Shown piece after piece: positions 59,453 to 64,000 of a stretch of 64,000 nt of DNA (its first letter is position 1; each line of letters opens with the position of its first letter). The stretch is from Bacillus sp. CH30_1T (GTDB lineage Bacteria > Bacillota > Bacilli > Bacillales > Bacillaceae_B), in NCBI RefSeq assembly GCF_008364765.1, contig NZ_VTUY01000001.1, positions 620,482 through 684,481 of the forward strand. The letters are read 5' to 3'. The position numbers and the translations under genes are program-made. The notes under the pieces are model-generated. The model was not told the origin of the DNA. It saw only the letters and a list, made by a program, of their open reading frames with translations, and searched no databases.

Positions 59453-60609
59453 ACCAGTCGTCCTCCGATCTTTTCTTGCACCTTCCAAATACCAGCTTCG
59501 TTTATAGTTGTCAATGTCTCTTCAATATCATTTGTTAAAAGAGTTGCATGTCCCATCTTACGTTTCGGCTTCGGTACATCCTTACCGTATAGATGAATAA
59601 ACCAGTCTGGATGCTTTGGAATAGCCTTCATAATAGGCTCGATATGCTCTCCTAATAGGTTAACCATCACAGCGTTCTTTAATAAGGTGGGTTGAACAAG
59701 CGGCCAGTTACAAACAGCTTTGATATGTTGGGCGAATTGTGAGTAGTCACACGCTTCAATTGAATAATGACCTGAATTATGAGGTCTGGGAGCCAGTTCA
59801 TTAATGAAGATTTCTCCATCCTCCGTCAGGAACATTTCAATCGCGAGCGTTCCCACAAGGTCAAGGGTCTCACTTATTCTCTTCGCCATCTCGATCGCTT
59901 TATCTGACACTTCTTTGCTCACCCTTGCCGGAGCAATCGTTTCATGTAAAATATTATCCACATGAATATTTTCCACTACCGGAAAGTTGGTTTGATGTCC
60001 ATCGGGATTTCGTGTCACGATGACGGATAACTCTTTTTCAAAAGGTATCCATTTCTCTAACACACAAGGCCCGTTCTCCAATAAAGCAGCGGCTTCTTCT
60101 ACCCCGCTCTCTTCACGAATCACATATTGCCCTTTTCCGTCATAACCACCTCTGGATGTTTTCAGAACCACTGGATAGCCAAGCTTTTCTATATTATCAT
60201 AGATATCCTGTTGTTGTTTAATCACAGCATACGGTGCTACTTTCACCCCTGCAAGTGTTAGGGCTTCCTTTTCCATGATGCGATCCTGTGTAATGCGGAT
60301 CAGCTCTGCTCCTTGAGGTAAAAAGGCACGCTCCGACAACCATTTAAGTGCTTCATAATCGATGTTTTCAAATTCATATGTGATCACGTCACACTCTTCT
60401 GCCAATCTATAAAGGGCATCATACTGGTCAAAGCCGGCCGTGATCACAAGATCTGCCACTTGGGCACATGGTGATTGAGGTGCCGGGTCTAAAACTGCCA
60501 CTCGAAAGCCATTTTGTTTTGCAGCAAGGGCCATCATTCGTCCAAGCTGTCCTCCACCAATGATCCCAATCATCTGTCCCGGTAAAATCGTCTTCTTATT
60601 CAAGGTCAT
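59449..60609 (-). CDS. purK: N5-carboxyaminoimidazole ribonucleotide synthase
   Basis: A 386-residue ATP-grasp enzyme that carboxylates AIR at N5. [14 protein letters not shown] and [15 protein letters not shown] are typical. The start overlaps the purE end by 14 bp; ATG 60609 is one of two adjacent candidates. Confidence 0.94.
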   Translation of the reverse strand: MTLNKKTILPGQMIGIIGGGQLGRMMALAAKQNGFRVAVLDPAPQSPCAQVADLVITAGFDQYDALYRLAEECDVITYEFENIDYEALKWLSERAFLPQGAELIRITQDRIMEKEALTLAGVKVAPYAVIKQQQDIYDNIEKLGYPVVLKTSRGGYDGKGQYVIREESGVEEAAALLENGPCVLEKWIPFEKELSVIVTRNPDGHQTNFPVVENIHVDNILHETIAPARVSKEVSDKAIEMAKRISETLDLVGTLAIEMFLTEDGEIFINELAPRPHNSGHYSIEACDYSQFAQHIKAVCNWPLVQPTLLKNAVMVNLLGEHIEPIMKAIPKHPDWFIHLYGKDVPKPKRKMGHATLLTNDIEETLTTINEAGIWKVQEKIGGRLV

Positions 60610-61075
60610 CACTGCTTTCCAACACCTTTTCCCGTAACGCGTCTCTTCTATTTTCTAAAGTAGCGGCCAACTCTGTATTTTCTATAGAAAGGATTTGTGC
60701 TGCTAAAAGCCCGGCGTTTGTAGCTCCAGCCTTCCCAATCGCAACCGTCGCGACCGGAACGCCCCCTGGCATCTGCACGATCGACAACAACGAATCCATC
60801 CCATTCAGGGCTTTCGATTGTACCGGAACCCCTATCACAGGTAATGTCGTCTTCGCTGCCACCATTCCAGGTAAGTGAGCAGCACCTCCTGCACCTGCAA
60901 TAATGACTTTCACTCCTCGATTTCTGGCACCTTCAGCAAACTCAAACATAAAATCTGGCGTCCTGTGAGCCGATACAACTCGTTTTTCAAATGGAATCTC
61001 TAACTCTTGCAATACCTCACACGCATGCTTCATTGTTTCCCAGTCCGATGTACTTCCCATGATTACTGATATCAT
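60596..61075 (-). CDS. purE: N5-CAIR mutase
   Basis: A 159-residue class I PurE that converts N5-CAIR to [16 protein letters not shown] and [12 protein letters not shown] are the active-site motifs. ATG 61075 gives the family-like start; the GGGAGG site is about 14 bases upstream, a long spacing. An in-frame GTG at 61090 lies on the site itself. First gene of the pur operon, behind the riboswitch. Confidence 0.93.
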   Translation of the reverse strand: MISVIMGSTSDWETMKHACEVLQELEIPFEKRVVSAHRTPDFMFEFAEGARNRGVKVIIAGAGGAAHLPGMVAAKTTLPVIGVPVQSKALNGMDSLLSIVQMPGGVPVATVAIGKAGATNAGLLAAQILSIENTELAATLENRRDALREKVLESSDDLE

Positions 61076-61121
61076 AATGGTAACAGGCACCTCCCGTAAT
61101 TTACCTTAATCCCTTTTAACA

Positions 61122-61183
61122 AAAAATACCCAGATCAATTGTTCTCTACTTTTTTGAGAGAAAGCAATTGATCTGGGTATTTT
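61122..61183 (-). terminator. Attenuator hairpin of the pur leader
   Basis: aaatacccagatcaattg (61124-61141) and its exact complement (61165-61182) give an 18 bp perfect stem, extended by a second small stem inside, followed by a U run. It is the expression platform of the guanine riboswitch. Confidence 0.9.
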
Positions 61184-61248
61184 ACAGAGAATGGTCCCGT
61201 TTTATCCGATAGGGTCCACAAACGAGCTCGTATCCAGACAGCTACTTT

Positions 61249-61319
61249 CCCTCATAGTCCGACCATTTACGGTAGTCAGGTAGAAACTCATGGGCCATAT
61301 TCCCATTATTATATGAGGG
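61249..61319 (-). promoter_or_regulatory. Guanine-type purine riboswitch aptamer
   Basis: On the minus strand P1 is formed by ATGAGGG-like ends (61313-61319 with 61249-61255). The conserved TATAATAATGGGAATATGG, GTTTCTACC and GGACTATGAGG segments fit the xpt-type aptamer. The specificity base in ACTAT is C, which pairs with guanine; adenine aptamers have U. It would end transcription before purE when guanine is plentiful. Confidence 0.93.
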
Positions 61320-61339
61320 TATTCGGTTTATTTGTCTCC

Positions 61340-61368
61340 ATCATAACGTGATATAGAGGCTCTGTCAA
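61340..61368 (-). promoter_or_regulatory. Promoter of the pur operon
   Basis: On the minus strand TTGACA (61363-61368) and TATGAT (61340-61345) are 17 bp apart, close to the sigma-A consensus. Confidence 0.85.
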
Positions 61369-61370
61369 CG

Positions 61371-61415
61371 AATAATCGAACGATAATAAAAGTCTGAAAA
61401 TTAATGTTCGGATTT
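61371..61415. promoter_or_regulatory. Two PurBoxes for PurR
   Basis: ttaatgttcggattt (61401-61415, the complement of AAATCCGAACATTAA) matches AWWWCCGAACWWT well. A second, inverted copy aataatcgaacgataa (61371-61386) has one change in the CCGAAC core. They lie just upstream of -35, the PurR operator arrangement of Bacillus pur operons. Confidence 0.75.
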
Positions 61416-61422
61416 GAAGCGT

Positions 61423-61623
61423 TTACTCTTCGATTTTCTTCCCCTCGAAGACAATTGTCTGTTTAATAGGGACATACTCTGTTTTTGTTCCATCTTTTTG
61501 TTCCTCAAACACAGGTTTTTCCATCCGTCTTACCGGCATATAACCCATTTCCTTCATACGGTCTAAACAATCCGTAATCGTCTCATTCTCCTGCACTTCA
61601 AATAATAATTTCTTTTTACTCAT
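61423..61623 (-). CDS. yebG: NETI-motif protein YebG
   Basis: A 66-residue protein named for its NETI motif ([13 protein letters not shown]). Family role is unknown. Its ATG overlaps the yebE stop by four bases, and the two precede purE as in B. subtilis. Confidence 0.88.
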   Translation of the reverse strand: MSKKKLLFEVQENETITDCLDRMKEMGYMPVRRMEKPVFEEQKDGTKTEYVPIKQTIVFEGKKIEE

Positions 61624-62171
61624 TCTTTTAATTTTCCTTTGCGAATATTTCGTACTGCCTTTACCCAGAACCCGCCATGAATCGCCTTTGGTTCATACGC
61701 AATGATAAATGCCTTTGGGTCAAGCTCTTTAATTGTATCATAAAGCTTCATCTCATACTTTCGCGGAGTCAGGATCTGCAGGGCCATCCGGTTTCCTTCC
61801 AGTCCATTCGCTTCCCAGTTCGTCACCCCGTAGCCCCTTGCACGTAGTTCATTCGGAAGGGCTTTATCATACTCCTTCGTGATCACATTCACTGTAATAT
61901 ACCCAAGAGCCAGTTTCTCCTCGATTTTCATCCCGACAATCACACCGAGACCATAACCGACCGCATAAGCGATCAGATTCTGAATCTCATTCAGGTTGTC
62001 CAGTACCAGCCCAAGACCCACAACATAAATCACTACTTCAAATGTACTCACAAAAGCTGCAATATATCGATAACCCTTTAACGTCAAAATCATTCTAATC
62101 GTAAAAAAGGATACGTATACGACATTGATGATCAAAATAATCGCTACCATCACAAAACTATTGTCTAACAC
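61620..62171 (-). CDS. yebE: UPF0316 (DUF2179) membrane protein YebE
   Basis: A 183-residue protein with three membrane helices (about 5-24, 34-54 and 60-83) and a cytosolic DUF2179 domain ([16 protein letters not shown]). Some DUF2179 proteins are suspected to bind nucleotides, which is not established here. Starts at GTG 62171 with GAGGAG eight bases upstream. Confidence 0.88.
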   Translation of the reverse strand: MLDNSFVMVAIILIINVVYVSFFTIRMILTLKGYRYIAAFVSTFEVVIYVVGLGLVLDNLNEIQNLIAYAVGYGLGVIVGMKIEEKLALGYITVNVITKEYDKALPNELRARGYGVTNWEANGLEGNRMALQILTPRKYEMKLYDTIKELDPKAFIIAYEPKAIHGGFWVKAVRNIRKGKLKE

Positions 62172-62345
62172 CGTGATGCTCCTCTCTCCACTACTACTTG
62201 TAGTATGCTCAAATTAAGTTCCTATTTTACTAGAAAAATTCCATAATATGAACCACTTCAAGAAAAATTGCGAATGATTTTCCGATGACAATTTCTAGAA
62301 AATCTGAACTCCTACTTTGTGTCTTTCCTATTTTGACCTGATTAA

Positions 62346-62391
62346 AACATAAAACGGCTTTATGGCAGCGTGTCATCGCAGCCATAAAGCC
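62346..62391 (-). terminator. Terminator of the peroxiredoxin-like gene
   Basis: ggctttatggc (62356-62366) and gccataaagcc (62381-62391) form an 11 bp stem with a 14-base loop; a U-rich stretch follows on the minus strand. Confidence 0.7.
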
Positions 62392-62406
62392 TCTTGTGCT
62401 TTGCTA

Positions 62407-63057
62407 TTATAACGATTTCAACTTCTCAACCACTCCAGAAGGTTCCACACGATCTTTGTAATCGGCTTTCGTATATTCGTAAGCAATCGTTCCGTCCTGC
62501 TTGATAATATATGTTGCTGAAACAGGGAGCGTCCATGAATCACTGTCATTCGCTTTCTCCAGATCCAGACCTTTGTCTTTGTAGATATCCACTAAGTAAG
62601 GAGGCAGTTTGTAAACCAACTTATACTCATCTGCCACTTCATTTCCTTCATCACTTAACACGAAATAATCCAATTCATTCTTCTCTTTTGTAGAAAGGGA
62701 TGCATCCGGTGTTTGCGGACTGACCGCAACCAGCTCGGCACCTGCTGATTCAATGTCTTCCATTAGCTGTTGGTATGCACGCAGCTCCATATTGCAATAT
62801 GGGCACCATCCGCCACGATAAAATGTAAGGATGACTGGACCCTTCTTCAGCATATCTTCCAATGTGACTTCCTTGCCTGTCGCATCAGGTAATGTAAAGT
62901 TCGGAGCTTTCTCACCTATACGAAGACCTTTACCATCATTAGAGAGCTCCAGTTCATTGATTGCTTTCCTCATTTTATCTTGTACTTCCTGAGATGCATT
63001 CTGCTTAAATTTAGAAATATATTCATTGTACTGTTCACGCATGTTGGTTTCTGTCAT
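62407..63057 (-). CDS. Peroxiredoxin-like (AhpC/TSA) protein
   Basis: A 216-residue thioredoxin-fold protein of the peroxiredoxin-like group. GWCPYCNMELRAYQ gives Cys85 and Cys88 in a CPYC arrangement, more like a disulfide reductase than the single peroxidatic cysteine of classical AhpC. The likely role is peroxide reduction or thiol repair in the cytosol. GGGAGG lies eight bases before ATG 63057. Monocistronic. Confidence 0.85.
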   Translation of the reverse strand: MTETNMREQYNEYISKFKQNASQEVQDKMRKAINELELSNDGKGLRIGEKAPNFTLPDATGKEVTLEDMLKKGPVILTFYRGGWCPYCNMELRAYQQLMEDIESAGAELVAVSPQTPDASLSTKEKNELDYFVLSDEGNEVADEYKLVYKLPPYLVDIYKDKGLDLEKANDSDSWTLPVSATYIIKQDGTIAYEYTKADYKDRVEPSGVVEKLKSL

Positions 63058-63394
63058 TTAAAAAACCTCCCTTTAGAACTTATTTATAGTATAAGTGCAG
63101 GTTATTCAAATGAAAAACAATGTGCTTGGTTGGATTTCTTGGTGAATCGGGATGGGTGATGTTGTGATGAATTTGTTTTTTTAGTTTGTTTTGGAATTTG
63201 GGGTTACTTGGCAAGTTGTGAAAGATAGATGTGATATTGGCAGTTAAAAGAATGGTAGAATTGCTTTCTCTTACAAGTTTTAATTGAGAATAAATGAAAT
63301 ATAGTTAGACTCTATGAAAATTTAGTACTTCTAGGTTCAAACTTGTTGATAGTGCCCTTCATTTCGTTGATTCTTTGGTTTTGACTTAAATAAT

Positions 63395-63473
63395 TGCGTC
63401 TGAATCGATAGTGATTGCGTCGTTTCCGACGGTTTTTGCGTCTATTGTTCATTTTATGCGTCATTTATGCGTC
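63395..63473. repeat. TGCGTC words with mostly 20-21 bp period
   Basis: tgcgtc occurs at 63395, 63416, 63437, 63457 and 63468; the first three gaps are 21, 21 and 20 bp and the last is 11 bp. Filler sequence differs between units. Confidence 0.65.
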
Positions 63474-63544
63474 TTTATCCAAACACCTCCTAATTCCATC
63501 CAGGGGTGTAGAGGAAAATGCAAATCACTTATCTATCCACACAC

Positions 63545-63574
63545 AAAAAAAGAGCAGCCCCTAAGTGCTACTCT
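63545..63574 (-). terminator. Terminator of the rRNA operon
   Basis: On the minus strand AGAGTAGC pairs with GCTGCTCT (one G-T) and is followed by seven U residues, 13 bp past the 5S 3' end. Confidence 0.8.
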
Positions 63575-63586
63575 TTCTTCACATTT

Positions 63587-63702
<116 letters not shown>

Positions 63703-63809
63703 ACGAATTATTCAGTTGAAGGGTTGTTCCTTCAAAACTAGATAAAGAATTGATGTCAAGAAAGCCGAATACCGACCAATTATCGTTCATTTAAAAAATG
63801 ACTCTTTGT

Positions 63810-64000
<191 letters not shown>

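Larger units (their letters stand above)
63058..63586. other. Intergenic region next to the rRNA operon
   Basis: These 529 bp are AT-rich and hold a GCGTC array (63395-63473) and the 5S terminator (63545-63574). No gene is supported. The left end probably carries the promoter of the peroxiredoxin-like gene. Confidence 0.6.

Overview
The window reads as chromosomal DNA of a low-GC Gram-positive bacterium of the family Bacillaceae. Nearly every housekeeping gene has a recognisable Bacillus subtilis counterpart, and several blocks keep the B. subtilis order: yebE-yebG-purEKBCSQLFMN(H)(D), yerA-yerB-yerC-pcrB-pcrA-ligA-camS-opuE, gatCAB and dagK/rlmD. The dispersed repeats and the gene mix resemble Rossellomorea or a related Bacillus sensu lato lineage, but the genus is not fixed by this sequence. 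Most genes lie on the minus strand.

Layout, left to right. 1-1424: the start of a TPR plus P-loop GTPase gene that leaves the window. 1672-2865: an MFS transporter. 3348-6292 (plus): 5-oxoprolinase subunits PxpB and PxpC with an NRAMP-like YcsG transporter. 6428-8282: ywbE, a small HTH gene and the 23S rRNA methyltransferase rlmD. 8283-8958: a nested inverted-repeat element. 8959-16483: small accessory genes (ABM monooxygenase pair, membrane proteins, dagK, arylamine N-acetyltransferase, methyltransferase, XRE regulator, thioredoxin-like protein, DUF4257 protein and two very small genes). 16713-19919: gatCAB, the amidotransferase that makes Gln-tRNA(Gln) and Asn-tRNA(Asn). 20210-21723: an AbrB-family membrane protein and convergent yueI. 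21874-31238: the arginine operon argCJBD-carAB-argF. 31462-34536: glyoxylate shunt aceB and aceA. 34806-46863: opuE, camS, ligA, pcrA, pcrB, yerC, yerB, yerA. 46989-47723 (plus): two small membrane-protein genes. 47701-61075: twelve purine genes from PRPP to IMP. 61249-61415: the guanine riboswitch, promoter and PurBoxes that control them. 61423-63057: yebG, yebE and a peroxiredoxin-like gene. 63587-64000: 5S rRNA and the 3' end of 23S rRNA, on the minus strand, so the rest of the rRNA operon lies beyond the right edge.

The most unusual feature is a dispersed family of about 14 bp (core AGGGACGGACCT, or its reverse complement). I count 18 copies between 8.3 and 51.1 kb, all in intergenic DNA or at the extreme 3' end of a gene. 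Five pairs are inverted and form hairpins; one of these is a good intrinsic terminator for opuE, while the 3' end of another gene (46989-47438) is formed by the repeat. Two further repeat classes occur: arrays with a 20-21 bp period (10.27, 50.9 and 63.4 kb) and long nested palindromes (3.1 and 8.4-8.9 kb). Four small genes of 37-54 codons with ribosome-binding sites were found by reading the DNA directly. Two sigma-B-like promoters (opuE and the 9901 gene) and an ARG-box-like palindrome upstream of opuE are the regulatory points most worth testing. No insertion sequence, prophage, CRISPR array or tRNA gene was seen.
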